Counted from the first letter of the stretch, positions 27,734 through 37,186 are shown. The stretch: DNA of 64,000 nt from Ornithinimicrobium humiphilum (GCF_006716885.1 NZ_VFPU01000001.1:2418001-2482000), one strand, 5' to 3'. A program made the numbers and translations. The notes: generated by a model from the sequence alone, not told the origin.

Positions 27734-27794
27734 CCCGTCGGGCCGCACCCACGTCCCGGGCGGAACCCCGGGGCGCCGGACCGGCGGGTCGCTT

Positions 27795-29372
27795 TCAGAC
27801 CGGCGGGATCGCGCGGTGCCGGGTCGAGAAGTGCCGGTCGCGGCGGGCGGCGTAGCGGAGCCGACGCACGACCTCCTCGCGCAGGTCCTCGGGCTCCACG
27901 ACGGCGTCGATGACGAGGTCGGCGGCCAGCCGCTCGAGGTCGACGTCCTCGACGTACTCCGCCCGGCGGGCCTGGACGAAGGCCTCCTGCTCCGCGGGGT
28001 CGGTGATCTCGGCGATCTTGTTGGCGTAGACGGCGTTGACGGCCGCCTCCGGTCCCATGACCGCGATCCGCGCCGTCGGCAGCGCGATGGTCGCCTCGGG
28101 GCCGAAGCCCGGGCCGCCCATGGCGTAGAGGCCGGCGCCGTAGGCCTTGCGCACGACCACGCACAGCTGCGGGACGGTGGCCTCGGAGACGGCCGAGACC
28201 ATCTTGGCGCCGTGGCGGATGATGCCGCCGCGCTCGACCTCCGAGCCGATCATGAAGCCCGGCACGTCGGCCAGGTAGAGCAGCGGTATGCCGTAGGCGT
28301 CGCACATCCAGATGAACCGGGCCGCCTTGTCGGCGGAGTCGGTGAAGAGCACCCCGCCCTTGACGGCCGAGTTGTTGGCCAGGATGCCGACCGTCTGCCC
28401 CTCGACCCGGCCGAGCCCGACGACCAGCTCGGCGGCGAAGAGCGGCTTGATCTCGAAGAAGCTGTCGGCGTCGACGAGGCCCTCGATGACGTCGTGCACG
28501 TCGAAGGGCACCGACTCGGCCTCGGGCACGGTGTCGCGCTCGAGCGGCCGGGCCGGTGCCTCGGGCTCGTAGCTGGGCACCGGGTCGTGCCAGGTCTCCG
28601 GCAGGTAGGAGAAGAGGTGGCGGGCCAGCTCGATGGCCTCCTCGTCGTCGGCGGCGAGCAGGTCGCCGACGCCGGAGACCGTGCAGTGCATGCGGGCGCC
28701 GCCCATCTCCTCCAGGCTGACCTTCTCCCCGACCACCATCTCGGCCATCCGGGGGCTGCCGAGATACATCGAGGCGTTGCCCTCGACCATGATGATGACG
28801 TCGGTGAAGCTCGGGATGTAGGCACCACCGGCGGCCGACGGGCCGAAGAGGCAGCAGATCTGCGGGACCTTGCCCGAGAGCGCGACCTGGTTGTGGAAGA
28901 TGCGCCCGGCGCCGCGGCGCCCGGGGAAGAGGTCGACCTGGTCGGTGATGCGGGCGCCGGCCGAGTCGACGAACCAGAAGACCGGCAGCTCCTCCCGGAG
29001 CGCCGCCTCGGTGGCGCGGATGATCTTCTCGACCGTCCGGGCGCCCCACGAGCCCGCTTTCACGGTGGGGTCGTTCGCCACGACGATCGCTGGGCGGCCG
29101 TCGACCTCGCCGCGCCCGGTGACCACACCGTCGGCGGGCAGGCCCTCGGCCGTGGCGTTGGCGTAGCGACCGTCCTCGACGAAGGTGCCCTCGTCGAAGA
29201 GGAGCGCGATGCGGTCGCGCACGTAGAGCTTGCCCTGCTGGTCCAGCTTGGCCTTCGCCCGCTCCGTCGGGCGCTCGGAGGCCTCGTGGGCGGCCTCGAG
29301 CCGTGCCCGCAGGTCGGCGACGCGCGGGTCGGGATGGGCGTTGGTCGAGGGGTGCTGCGGCATACCCGGCAT
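27795..29372 (-). CDS. acyl-CoA carboxylase beta (carboxyltransferase) subunit
   Basis: Predicted 525-residue carboxyltransferase of the propionyl/methylcrotonyl-type acyl-CoA carboxylases. Both crotonase-like halves are visible: GPSAAGGAYIPSFTDVIIMV with the N-terminal oxyanion glycines, and DVPGFMIGSEVERGGIIRHG with GGPGFGPEA in the C-terminal half. It needs a biotinylated alpha subunit, probably the one at 31129. Start uncertain: ATG 29372 or GTG 29384, both within 15 bases of the acyl-CoA dehydrogenase stop, so the two are one operon. That pairing suggests branched-chain acyl-CoA (leucine-type) or related short-chain catabolism; the exact substrate cannot be read from sequence. Confidence 0.9.
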   Translation of the reverse strand: MPGMPQHPSTNAHPDPRVADLRARLEAAHEASERPTERAKAKLDQQGKLYVRDRIALLFDEGTFVEDGRYANATAEGLPADGVVTGRGEVDGRPAIVVANDPTVKAGSWGARTVEKIIRATEAALREELPVFWFVDSAGARITDQVDLFPGRRGAGRIFHNQVALSGKVPQICCLFGPSAAGGAYIPSFTDVIIMVEGNASMYLGSPRMAEMVVGEKVSLEEMGGARMHCTVSGVGDLLAADDEEAIELARHLFSYLPETWHDPVPSYEPEAPARPLERDTVPEAESVPFDVHDVIEGLVDADSFFEIKPLFAAELVVGLGRVEGQTVGILANNSAVKGGVLFTDSADKAARFIWMCDAYGIPLLYLADVPGFMIGSEVERGGIIRHGAKMVSAVSEATVPQLCVVVRKAYGAGLYAMGGPGFGPEATIALPTARIAVMGPEAAVNAVYANKIAEITDPAEQEAFVQARRAEYVEDVDLERLAADLVIDAVVEPEDLREEVVRRLRYAARRDRHFSTRHRAIPPV

Positions 29373-29386
29373 GGTGCCAGCCACGC

Positions 29387-30568
29387 TCAGGCCGGCAGGC
29401 CGAGGCCGCGGGCGATGAGCATGCGCTGCACCTCGGAGGTGCCCTCGCCGATCTCGAGGATCTTGGCGTCGCGGTAGAAGCGCGCCACGGGGTACTCCTC
29501 CATGAAGCCGTTGCCGCCGAAGACCTGCGTGGCGATGCGGGTGGCCGAGACGGCCGACTCGGTGGCGTAGAGCTTGGCGATGGCGGCGGCCTGCTTGACC
29601 TCGGCGACGCTGCGACGCCCCGCCTGCTGCTCCTCCTTGAGCCACGCCGCCTTGTAGGTGAGGGCGCGGGCGGCCTCGGTCATGACCGCGAGGTCGGCGA
29701 CCTGGAAGGAGACGCCCTGGTTGGTCGCGATCGGGCGGCCGAAGGCCAGCCGCTCCTGGCTGTAGCGCGTGGTCTCCTCGAGCATCCGCTGCAGCAGGCC
29801 GACGGCCAGGGCGGCGATCGCGATGCGCCCGTCGTCGAGGGTCTTGAGGAACTGCTTGAAGCCGTGCCCGCGCTGGCCGAGCAGGTTGCCCGCGGGCACG
29901 CGGCAGTTCTCGAAGGTCAGGCCGTGGGTGTCGGAGATGTGCCAGCCGAGCTTGCGGTAGGCGGGCTCGACGGTGAAGCCGGGGGTGCCGTTGGGCACGA
30001 TGATGGCGCTGATCTCGGCCTTGCCGTCCGGCGTCTGGCCGGTGCGCGCCGTGACGGTGACGACCGAGGTGATCTCGGTGCCGGAGTTGGTGATGAAGGC
30101 CTTGGCGCCGTCGATCACCCACTGGCCGTCCTCGAGCCGCGCGCGGGTGCGCGTCGCCCCGGCGTCCGAGCCGGCCTCCGGCTCGGTCAGGCCGAAGCCC
30201 GCGAGCGCCCGGCCCGCGAGCAGGTCGGGGAGCCACTGCTCCTTCTGCTCCTGGGACCCGTAGGTGAGGATCGGGTTGATGCCCAGCCCGACGCCCGCCT
30301 CCAGGGTGATGCCCATGGACTGGTCGACGCGGCCGAGCTCCTCGATGGCCAGGCAGAGGTAGGTGAAGCCGCCCTCCTCGAGGCCGGCGCCGCCGAACTC
30401 CTCGGGCGCGTCGAGACCGAAGAGCCCGAGCTCGCCCATCTTCGGCACCAGGTGCGCGGGGAAGTGGCCCCGGGCGTCCCACTCCTCCACGTGAGGGGCG
30501 ATCTCCGCCTCGGCGAACTCGCGCACCAGACGGCGGAAGTCCTCGTGGTCCTGGCTCAGCTCGAACAT
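29387..30568 (-). CDS. acyl-CoA dehydrogenase
   Basis: Predicted 393-residue flavoprotein that introduces an alpha-beta double bond into acyl-CoA, electrons passing to ETF. Family motifs: FGLTEPEAGSDAG, KAFITNSG, the C-terminal QVFGGNGFMEEYPVARFYRDA and the final IGEGTSEVQRMLIAR. The catalytic base in the QVFGGNGFMEE region fits short/branched-chain enzymes. ATG 30568 has AAGGA upstream. Transcription comes from a promoter that mirrors the MerR promoter on the other strand (30612-30640). It is cotranscribed with the carboxylase beta gene. Confidence 0.92.
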   Translation of the reverse strand: MFELSQDHEDFRRLVREFAEAEIAPHVEEWDARGHFPAHLVPKMGELGLFGLDAPEEFGGAGLEEGGFTYLCLAIEELGRVDQSMGITLEAGVGLGINPILTYGSQEQKEQWLPDLLAGRALAGFGLTEPEAGSDAGATRTRARLEDGQWVIDGAKAFITNSGTEITSVVTVTARTGQTPDGKAEISAIIVPNGTPGFTVEPAYRKLGWHISDTHGLTFENCRVPAGNLLGQRGHGFKQFLKTLDDGRIAIAALAVGLLQRMLEETTRYSQERLAFGRPIATNQGVSFQVADLAVMTEAARALTYKAAWLKEEQQAGRRSVAEVKQAAAIAKLYATESAVSATRIATQVFGGNGFMEEYPVARFYRDAKILEIGEGTSEVQRMLIARGLGLPA

Positions 30569-30599
30569 CGGCGTCCGTCAATCCTTCTCGGCAGGGGGG

Positions 30600-30613
30600 A
30601 TGGTCCGGACCAT
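30600..30613. repeat. 14-base perfect palindrome
   Basis: ATGGTCCGGACCAT, immediately downstream of the leftward -10 box and upstream of the acyl-CoA dehydrogenase start, about where that transcript begins. Possible second operator. Confidence 0.4.
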
Positions 30614-30647
30614 GGTGCTTGACGTTGACGCGAAGGTCAAGCACTAT
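30612..30647. promoter_or_regulatory. divergent promoter and MerR-type operator
   Basis: Nine-base arms GTGCTTGAC (30615-30623) and GTCAAGCAC (30636-30644) around a 12-base centre. Each arm contains a -35 element: rightward TTGACG (30619-30624) and, 17 bases on, CACTAT (30642-30647); leftward TTGACC (30640-30635) and, 17 bases on, CACCAT (30617-30612). One symmetric site thus holds overlapping, oppositely directed promoters for the MerR gene and the acyl-CoA dehydrogenase operon. Confidence 0.65.
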
Positions 30648-30686
30648 GGGGCGCCCACCGCAGTTGACGTAAGGACAAGAAACCCC

Positions 30687-31076
30687 GTGATCGAGGACAC
30701 CGACACCACCTGGACGATCGCCCAGATGGCCGACGACTTCAACGTCACCCACCGCGCCCTGCGCCACTACGAGCACCTCGGCCTCATCTCCCCCGAGCGG
30801 GAGGGGCAGCGCCGCATCTACCACCGGCGCGACCGCACCCGCCTGGCCCTCGTGCTGCGCGGACGCCGCCTGGGCTTCTCGCTCGAGGAGATCTCGACGA
30901 TCCTGGGCATGTACGACGACCAGCCCGGCGAGGTCGGCCAGCTCCGCTACCTGCTCAGCCAGATCGACGACCGCCGGGCCGACCTGGAGCGTCGTCGGCG
31001 CGACATCGAGGACTCGCTGCGCGAGCTCGACGAGCTGCAGGCCCGGTGCCACGAGGACCTCGCCCGGCTGCCGTGA
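30687..31076 (+). CDS. MerR-family transcriptional regulator
   Basis: Predicted 129-residue regulator: a winged helix-turn-helix (about 8-75, WTIAQMADDFNVTHRALRHY, then EHLGLISPER) and a coiled-coil dimerisation helix (about 85-125). No cysteine cluster typical of metal sensors and no large ligand-binding domain, as in LiuR/AcdR-type MerR proteins that control acyl-CoA catabolism. I chose GTG 30687 because the family N-terminus begins there and AAGGA lies upstream; the frame is open back to 30600. It diverges from the acyl-CoA dehydrogenase-carboxylase operon, which it very probably controls. Confidence 0.9.
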   Translation: MIEDTDTTWTIAQMADDFNVTHRALRHYEHLGLISPEREGQRRIYHRRDRTRLALVLRGRRLGFSLEEISTILGMYDDQPGEVGQLRYLLSQIDDRRADLERRRRDIEDSLRELDELQARCHEDLARLP

Positions 31077-31116
31077 CGTGCGCCGGACCTGATCGCTGAC
31101 GAGCGCGCGGGGGCAC

Positions 31117-31122
31117 TAGTGT
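31117..31122 (+). promoter_or_regulatory. -10 box of biotin carboxylase gene, leaderless
   Basis: TAGTGT, 6 bases before the ATG at 31129. Confidence 0.6.
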
Positions 31123-31128
31123 GGCCCC

Positions 31129-32904
31129 ATGCCGATCAGCAAGGTCCTCATCGCCAACCGCGGCGAGATCGCCGTCCGCATCGCTCGCGCCTGCAAGGAC
31201 GCAGGTCTGGGCTCGGTCGCCGTCTACGCCGAGCCCGACCGCGACGCGCTGCACGTCAAGGTGGCCGACGAGGCCTACGCCCTGGGCGGGAGCACGCCGG
31301 GCGACTCCTACCTCGTGCAGGAGAAGCTCCTCGACGTGGCCCGGCAGTCCGGTGCCGACGCCGTGCACCCGGGCTACGGCTTCCTGGCGGAGAACGCCGA
31401 CTTCGCCCAGGCGGTGATCGACGCCGGCCTGACGTGGATCGGCCCCGGCCCGGAGGCGATCGACGCCCTCGGCGACAAGGCCAAGGCCAAGCACATCGCG
31501 GTCCGCGCCGGCGCCCCGCTGGCACCCGGCACCAAGGACCCGGTCAAGGACGCCGACGAGGTCGTCGCGCTCGCCGAGGAGTTCGGCCTGCCCGTGGCCA
31601 TCAAGGCCGTCTACGGCGGCGGCGGTCGCGGCCTCAAGGTCGCCCGCACCATGGAGGAGATCCCCGAGCTCTTCGAGTCGGCGGTCCGCGAGGCCGTCAC
31701 CGCCTTCGGGCGCGGCGAGTGCCTCGTCGAGAAGTTCCTCGACAAGCCCCGTCACGTCGAGACCCAGTGCCTGGCCGACCAGCACGGCAACGTGGTCGTG
31801 GTCTCCACCCGTGACTGCTCGCTCCAGCGCCGCAACCAGAAGCTCGTCGAGGAGGCCCCGGCCCCCTACCTGACCGACGAGCAGCGGGCCGAGCTCGTCC
31901 GCGCCTCGAAGGCGATCCTCAAGGAGGCGGGCTACGTCGGCGCCGGCACCTGCGAGTTCCTCGTGGCCAGCGACGGCACGATCTCCTTCCTCGAGGTCAA
32001 CACCCGCCTGCAGGTCGAGCACCCCGTGACCGAGGAGGTCACCGGCATCGACCTCGTCCGCGAGCAGTTCCGCATCGCCGACGGCGAGGAGCTGGGCTAC
32101 GAGGACCCGACCCCGCACGGGCACTCGATCGAGTTCCGCATCAACGGCGAGGACGCCGGTCGCGACTTCATGCCGGCTCCCGGCACCGTCTCGCGCATGG
32201 TGGTCCCCCACGGCCCGGGCGTGCGCTGGGACGCGGGCATCGTCGAGGGCGACACCGTCGCCGGTGCCTTCGACTCGATGATCGCCAAGCTCGTCGTCAC
32301 CGGCCGCACCCGCGAGCAGGCCCTCGAGCGGTCCCGCCGGGCGCTGGCCGAGCTCGAGGTCGAGGGCATGCCCACCGTGCTGCCCTTCCACCGCGCCGTC
32401 GTGTCCGACCCGGCCTTCGCGCCGGAGGGCGACGCCCCGTTCACCGTCCACACCCGGTGGATCGAGACCGAGTTCGACAACACCATCGAGCCCTACTCCG
32501 GCCCGACCGCCGACGCCCCGGAGGACGAGGGCGAGCGCCAGCGTGTCGTCGTCGAGGTCGGCGGCCAGCGTCTGGAGGTCTCGCTGCCGGCGGGGCTGTC
32601 GCTCGGCGGTGGCGGCGGGGCCGCGGCGGGCGGCCGGCGCAAGGCGCCCAAGCGCTCCCGCGGCGGCGGTGGCGGTGCGGCCGCCACGGGCGACTCGGTG
32701 ACCGCGCCCATGCAGGGCACGATCGTCAAGATCGCCGTCGAGGAGGGCCAGCAGGTCGAGGCCGGCGACGTCGTGGTGGTCCTCGAGGCCATGAAGATGG
32801 AGCAGCCGATCAAGGCGCACAAGGCCGGCACGGTGACCGGGCTGAGCGCCACCGTCGGCGAGACGGTGGCCAACGGCGCCGTCCTCTGCGAGCTCAAGGA
32901 CTGA
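31129..32904 (+). CDS. acyl-CoA carboxylase alpha subunit (biotin carboxylase + BCCP)
   Basis: Predicted 591-residue biotin carboxylase with fused biotin carboxyl carrier domain. Biotin carboxylase motifs: [35 protein letters not shown]-grasp glycine loop [11 protein letters not shown] and [15 protein letters not shown]. After a Gly/Ala/Arg-rich linker (about 480-520) the carrier domain carries EAMKMEQP with biotinyl Lys 556. Length and layout match AccA3 of mycobacteria, which serves several beta subunits, so it may supply both the neighbouring beta subunit and fatty-acid synthesis. Leaderless start at ATG 31129. Confidence 0.93.
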   Translation: MPISKVLIANRGEIAVRIARACKDAGLGSVAVYAEPDRDALHVKVADEAYALGGSTPGDSYLVQEKLLDVARQSGADAVHPGYGFLAENADFAQAVIDAGLTWIGPGPEAIDALGDKAKAKHIAVRAGAPLAPGTKDPVKDADEVVALAEEFGLPVAIKAVYGGGGRGLKVARTMEEIPELFESAVREAVTAFGRGECLVEKFLDKPRHVETQCLADQHGNVVVVSTRDCSLQRRNQKLVEEAPAPYLTDEQRAELVRASKAILKEAGYVGAGTCEFLVASDGTISFLEVNTRLQVEHPVTEEVTGIDLVREQFRIADGEELGYEDPTPHGHSIEFRINGEDAGRDFMPAPGTVSRMVVPHGPGVRWDAGIVEGDTVAGAFDSMIAKLVVTGRTREQALERSRRALAELEVEGMPTVLPFHRAVVSDPAFAPEGDAPFTVHTRWIETEFDNTIEPYSGPTADAPEDEGERQRVVVEVGGQRLEVSLPAGLSLGGGGGAAAGGRRKAPKRSRGGGGGAAATGDSVTAPMQGTIVKIAVEEGQQVEAGDVVVVLEAMKMEQPIKAHKAGTVTGLSATVGETVANGAVLCELKD

Positions 32905-32959
32905 CCCTGGCCGGTGGGGCCGGGGCCCGGGAGCCGGCGCCCCGGCGCGGCCGCGCGTC

Positions 32960-35008
32960 ATGACCGGCTTCTCCGTCTCGGCGGTGCTCGCCCTGTTCGG
33001 GGGCACCGTGGTCGTCCTGCTCGGGTTCGTGCCCTACGTCGCCTGGAGCTACCGACGACGGGGCCGCTTCGGGCTGGGTCACGCGGCGCTCGTGGCGGGC
33101 GCCGCGGTCTACGCCCTGGCGCTGTGGACCTACACGCTCCTGCCTCTGCCGGACCCGGCGCTGGTCTGCTCGGACCCCGCCGGCGTGCAGCTGCGACCGG
33201 GGCAGTTCCTGCGCGCCCTCGCCGACGCGCGTGCAGCGGGCGGCAGCGGGCGCGGCGTGGTCCTGCAGGTGGCGTTCAACGTGCTGCTCTTCGTGCCCCT
33301 CGGCATGCTGGTCCGCCATCTCTTCCGGCGCGGCCCCGTCGTGACGGTTCTGGCGGGCCTGACCGTCTCGGGGCTGATCGAGCTGACCCAGCTCACCGGG
33401 GTGTGGGGCCTCTACGACTGCGCCTACCGGGTCTTCGACGTCGACGACCTGGCCGCCAACACCCTGGGGGCGGCGCTGGGGTTCCTGGCCGCCCCGGTGC
33501 TGCGGCTGGTGCCCGACCAGGCGGCGGCCGACGTCCGCCGGCCGCAGCCGGTGACCGGCCGCCGGCGCGTGCTGGGCATGGTGACCGACGTGCTCCTCGT
33601 CGACCTCGGCGGACTGCTGCTGTGGGTCGGGGTCGGTTCGGTGCTGCGGTCCACGGGGGCGATGTCGCCGGTCGAGCTGGCCGACGCGACCGTGCTCCAG
33701 GGGTCGCTGCAGCTGCTGGTGGCGGCCGTCCTGCTCGTCGGCGTGCCGCTGCTCGGCCACGGCGCCACCCTCGGGCAGCGGGCGGTGATGCTGCGCCCCC
33801 GCACCGAGTCCGGCACCGACCCCTCGGTCCCCCAGCGGCTGGCCCGCGCGGCGACCGGCTCGGGGGGCTACGTCCTGCTCGACACGCTCGGCACGATGAC
33901 CGGATCGGCCTTCCTCGGGGGCGCCGCCGTGGTGCTCCTCGTCGCCAGCCTCGTCCTGGCGCTCCGCGGCGACCACCGCGGGCTGTCGCACCTGGTCGCC
34001 CGCCTGCGCGTGGTCGACACCCGGGTCCCTCCCGCCGCGAGCACGCCCGCCGAGCGGTGGGCGGCGATGCCGGAGCTGCGCAAGCTCTGGCTGGCGGTCG
34101 CGGCCGGCGCCGGGGTGGTGCACCTGTTCTTCCTCGCCCTGGTCGACCAGGCGGCCCTCGGCGGGCAGCTGGTCCTCTGGCTGGTGCTCGCGGGTCTGAC
34201 GGCGGGGGCCGTCGCGCAGGTGGTTCTCCTCGTCCTCAACGGCCTGGCCATGACCCGGCGCGAGGGGCGCAGCCTGGGCAACCTGCTCGCGCTGCTGCTG
34301 GGGGTCGGCCTCGTGGCGTACACCGCCCTGACGGCCACCCTCGTCCTGCTGGGCGCGCCCGCCGTGCTGCTCGTCGCCGTGGGCGCCGGGTGGGTGGTGC
34401 TCGGCTACCTGGGCTTCGTCTTCTGGGCCTTCGCGCTCTACGGGCTGCTCTACGCCCGCCGGGACCCGACTCCCGGGGCCGACGCGGTCGTGGTCCTGGG
34501 CTCGGGCATCTTCGGCACCCGGGTGCCACCGCTGCTGGCGGGACGGCTGGCCCGCGGCCGTGAGGTGCTCGAGGCCGAGCTGGCCCGCGGCGGCGACGCC
34601 GTGCTCGTCTGCTCCGGCGGGCAGGGACCCGGCGAGGACGTCCCCGAGGCCGTCGCGATGGCCGACCACCTCGTCGAGCGGGGTCTGGACCCCGCCCTGG
34701 TCCGTCGTGAGAGCGCCTCCCGCACCACCGAGGAGAACCTCCGCCTCAGCCTGGAGCTGCTGCGGGCCGAGGGGCGCGGCGAGCGCGTGGTCGTGGTCAC
34801 CAACGACTACCACGCCTTCCGCGCCGCGATCATCACGGCCGAGCAGGGCCTGGTCGCGCAGGTCGTCGGTGCGCCGACCGCCTCCTACTTCCTGCCCAGC
34901 GCGATGCTGCGCGAGTTCGTCGCGGTGCTGGCGCGCCGGCCATGGCCGCACGCGCTCGTCGTGCTGGCCGTCGCCGCGCTCGCCGCGCTGGTGGTCGTCG
35001 CCGGCTGA
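32960..35008 (+). CDS. VanZ - RDD - YdcF (DUF218) triple-domain membrane protein
   Basis: Predicted 682-residue membrane protein combining three families. Residues about 1-190 are VanZ-like (YTLLPLPDP, FNVLLFVPLGMLVR, LIELTQL, FDVDDLAANTLGAALGF). Residues about 197-335 are an RDD domain (RRRVLGMVTDVLLVDLGGLL, TLGQRAVMLRPR). Several more helices (about 365-490) lead to a C-terminal YdcF/ElyC/SanA-type DUF218 domain from 508 (VVVLGSGIFG, SGGQGPGED, RTTEENLRLS, VTNDYHAFRA), and one last helix. DUF218 and VanZ proteins relate to envelope and glycopeptide/polyprenyl-linked processes. ATG 32960 follows the carboxylase gene by 55 bases. Function unknown. Confidence 0.88.
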   Translation: MTGFSVSAVLALFGGTVVVLLGFVPYVAWSYRRRGRFGLGHAALVAGAAVYALALWTYTLLPLPDPALVCSDPAGVQLRPGQFLRALADARAAGGSGRGVVLQVAFNVLLFVPLGMLVRHLFRRGPVVTVLAGLTVSGLIELTQLTGVWGLYDCAYRVFDVDDLAANTLGAALGFLAAPVLRLVPDQAAADVRRPQPVTGRRRVLGMVTDVLLVDLGGLLLWVGVGSVLRSTGAMSPVELADATVLQGSLQLLVAAVLLVGVPLLGHGATLGQRAVMLRPRTESGTDPSVPQRLARAATGSGGYVLLDTLGTMTGSAFLGGAAVVLLVASLVLALRGDHRGLSHLVARLRVVDTRVPPAASTPAERWAAMPELRKLWLAVAAGAGVVHLFFLALVDQAALGGQLVLWLVLAGLTAGAVAQVVLLVLNGLAMTRREGRSLGNLLALLLGVGLVAYTALTATLVLLGAPAVLLVAVGAGWVVLGYLGFVFWAFALYGLLYARRDPTPGADAVVVLGSGIFGTRVPPLLAGRLARGREVLEAELARGGDAVLVCSGGQGPGEDVPEAVAMADHLVERGLDPALVRRESASRTTEENLRLSLELLRAEGRGERVVVVTNDYHAFRAAIITAEQGLVAQVVGAPTASYFLPSAMLREFVAVLARRPWPHALVVLAVAALAALVVVAG

Positions 35009-35023
35009 CCGGGTGAGCCCGCC

Positions 35024-35665
35024 TCAGCGCACGACCCGGTAGCGCAGGTGCGCCACCCCCGGCGCGCCGACGGCCCTCACCTGCTCCAGACGGACGTCCG
35101 TCCCCGCCCCGGCGAAGAGCCGGGACCCGCCCCCGAGCAGCACCGGCGCGACGTGGAGGTCCAGCTGGTCCAGCAGCCCGGCGGCGAGGAACTGGTCGAT
35201 CACGTCCGCACCACCGCCGACGAAGACGTCCAGGTCCGCGGCCGCCTCGCGGGCGAGCGCCAACGCCTCCTCCACGCCGCCCGTCACGAAGGTGAACGTC
35301 GTGCCGGAGAGGACCAGCGGCTCGCGCGGGTGGTGGGTCAGCACGAAGACCGGCTTGCGGAAGGGCGGCTCCTCGCCCCACCAGCCGTTCCACAGGGGCT
35401 CCTGCCAGGCGCCTCCCCCGGGCGGTCCGAACTTGCCCCGGCCCATGATCTCGGCCCCGACCGCGCGCATCTCCTCCGCCAGGACCTCGCCGCTCACCCC
35501 CTCGAGGCCGCCCTCGAGACCGTGCGCCTCACGCCATACCCGGGTCTGCACGACCCAGGTATGGAGCGCCTCGCCGCCCTCGCCCAGCGGCACCTCGATG
35601 CTCTGCCGAGGTCCGGCCACGTAGCCGTCGAGGGAGACCGAGATGGCTGCTCGCACGATGCCCAT
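35024..35665 (-). CDS. RibD C-terminal / dihydrofolate reductase-like protein
   Basis: Predicted 213-residue reductase-like protein of the RibD_C family (YyaP/YwjB type). Signs: AAISVSLDGYVAGP at the N-terminus, EIMGRGKFGPPGG, and the NADPH-binding DVFVGGGADVIDQFLAAGLLDQLDLHVAPVLLGGG. These proteins are not true DHFRs; substrates are mostly unknown. ATG 35665 lacks a strong ribosome-binding site. It is convergent with the VanZ fusion gene (15 bases between the stops) and lies 54 bases downstream of lpdA on the same strand. Confidence 0.87.
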   Translation of the reverse strand: MGIVRAAISVSLDGYVAGPRQSIEVPLGEGGEALHTWVVQTRVWREAHGLEGGLEGVSGEVLAEEMRAVGAEIMGRGKFGPPGGGAWQEPLWNGWWGEEPPFRKPVFVLTHHPREPLVLSGTTFTFVTGGVEEALALAREAAADLDVFVGGGADVIDQFLAAGLLDQLDLHVAPVLLGGGSRLFAGAGTDVRLEQVRAVGAPGVAHLRYRVVR

Positions 35666-35719
35666 GTCCGGTCCGACCCGCCGCCCGCCACGAACTCATC
35701 GGCGGACGGCGGCCCGGGG

Positions 35720-37186
35720 TCAGTCGGCGATCTCGTGCAGCTGGCGAGCCGCCTCGGAGAGCGAGCCCGACATGGAGGGGTAGACGGTGAACGTCGAGGA
35801 GAACTGGTCGACGTTGAGCCGGTTGGCCACCGCCAGCGCGATCGGGAAGATCAGCTCGCTGGCCCGCGGGCTCACGACGACGCCGCCGACGATCGTCTGG
35901 CTGCCCTTGCGGGCGAAGATCTTGACGAAGCCGTCCTGCACGTTCTGCATCTTGGCGCGCGGGTTCTTCGTCAGGGGCAGCATCACGGCGCGGGCGTCGA
36001 CCCGGCCCTCGTCGATGTCGGCCTGGCTCACCCCGACGGTGGCGATCTCGGGGTCGGTGAAGATGTTGGAGCTGACCTTGCCCAGCGAGAGCGGGGCCAC
36101 CGCGTCACCGAGGGCGTGGGCCACGGCGATCCGGCCCTGCATCGCGGCCACCGAGGCCAGCGGCAGGACACCGGTGCAGTCGCCCGCGGCGTAGACGCCC
36201 GGCGCGCTGGTGCGCGAGACGCGGTCGACCTCGATGTGGCCCGAGCGGCTCAGCCGGACGCCGGCCTCCTCCAGGCCCATGTCGGTGGTGTTGGGGATCG
36301 AGCCGACGGCCAGCAGCGCGTGCGAGCCCTCGACCTGGCGGCCGTCCTCGAGCGTGACGACGACGGTGTCGCCCTCGCGACGCACCCCGGCCGCGCGGGA
36401 CCGGTTGAGGACGGTCATGCCGCGGCGGCGGAAGACCTCCTCCACGACGTTCGCGGCGTCGGCGTCCTCGCCCGGCAGCACGCGGTCACGGGAGGAGATG
36501 AGGGTGACGGCGCAGCCGAGGCCGAGGTAGGCGTGGGCGAGCTCGGCGCCGGTGACGCCGGAGCCGATGACCACGAGGTGCTCGGGGAGCTCGGTGAGGT
36601 TCCAGATCTGCTGCCAGGTCAGGATCCGCTCGCCGTCGGGGACGGCGGTGTCCATGACGCGGGGGCGGGCGCCGGTGGCGACGAGCACGAGGTCGGCCTC
36701 GAGCACGCGGGTCGCGGCGGCCTCGTCGTGGTCGCGCCCGTGCGGGGCCGGCTCCTCGCCGGAGTTGACCTCGTGGACGCCCTCGACCACCTCCACGCGG
36801 CGGTCCGGCAGCAGCCGCCCGGCGCCCTGGATCACCTCCACGCCGACGCTCTCCAGGCGCTCGCCGATGTCGCGGCTCTGGGCCTGCGCCAGCTCCATGA
36901 TGCGGGCGTTGACGTCGGCGACGTGCGCGGTGACCCCCTGGTCGCCGGGCACCTGCGCGCCGTCGAAGTGCACGCCGATGCGCTTGGCGGCGCTGAAGCG
37001 GTCCATGAAGTCAGCGGTGGCGATGAGCGCCTTGCTCGGGACGCAGTCGGTGAGCACGGCCGCGCCACCCAGGCCCGACCGCTCGATCACCGTCACCTCG
37101 GCGCCGAGCTGCGCGGCCCCCAGCGCAGCCTCGTACCCACCGGGGCCCCCGCCGATGACGACCACTGACTTGTTCACGGCATTCAC
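35720..37186 (-). CDS. lpdA: NAD(P)H:quinone reductase LpdA-type flavoprotein
   Basis: Predicted 488-residue flavoprotein disulfide-reductase fold. FAD motif VVVIGGGPGGYEA (about 8-20), NAD(P) motif VVIGSGVTGAELAHAY, second FAD motif PGVYAAGDCTG. The redox CxxxxC is broken: GGAAVLTDCVPSK keeps only Cys 48, with Ala at the first position, exactly as in M. tuberculosis LpdA (Rv3303c), a quinone reductase rather than a lipoamide dehydrogenase. The start is GTG 37186 (GGATAGGG upstream); GTG 37177 is the alternative. It diverges from the purine nucleoside phosphorylase gene, as in mycobacteria. Confidence 0.91.
   Translation of the reverse strand: MNAVNKSVVVIGGGPGGYEAALGAAQLGAEVTVIERSGLGGAAVLTDCVPSKALIATADFMDRFSAAKRIGVHFDGAQVPGDQGVTAHVADVNARIMELAQAQSRDIGERLESVGVEVIQGAGRLLPDRRVEVVEGVHEVNSGEEPAPHGRDHDEAAATRVLEADLVLVATGARPRVMDTAVPDGERILTWQQIWNLTELPEHLVVIGSGVTGAELAHAYLGLGCAVTLISSRDRVLPGEDADAANVVEEVFRRRGMTVLNRSRAAGVRREGDTVVVTLEDGRQVEGSHALLAVGSIPNTTDMGLEEAGVRLSRSGHIEVDRVSRTSAPGVYAAGDCTGVLPLASVAAMQGRIAVAHALGDAVAPLSLGKVSSNIFTDPEIATVGVSQADIDEGRVDARAVMLPLTKNPRAKMQNVQDGFVKIFARKGSQTIVGGVVVSPRASELIFPIALAVANRLNVDQFSSTFTVYPSMSGSLSEAARQLHEIAD

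Noticed and set aside
27734..27794. Terminator between the ThrE-type gene and the carboxylase beta gene
   Set aside because: Only short five-base stems are visible; not convincing.
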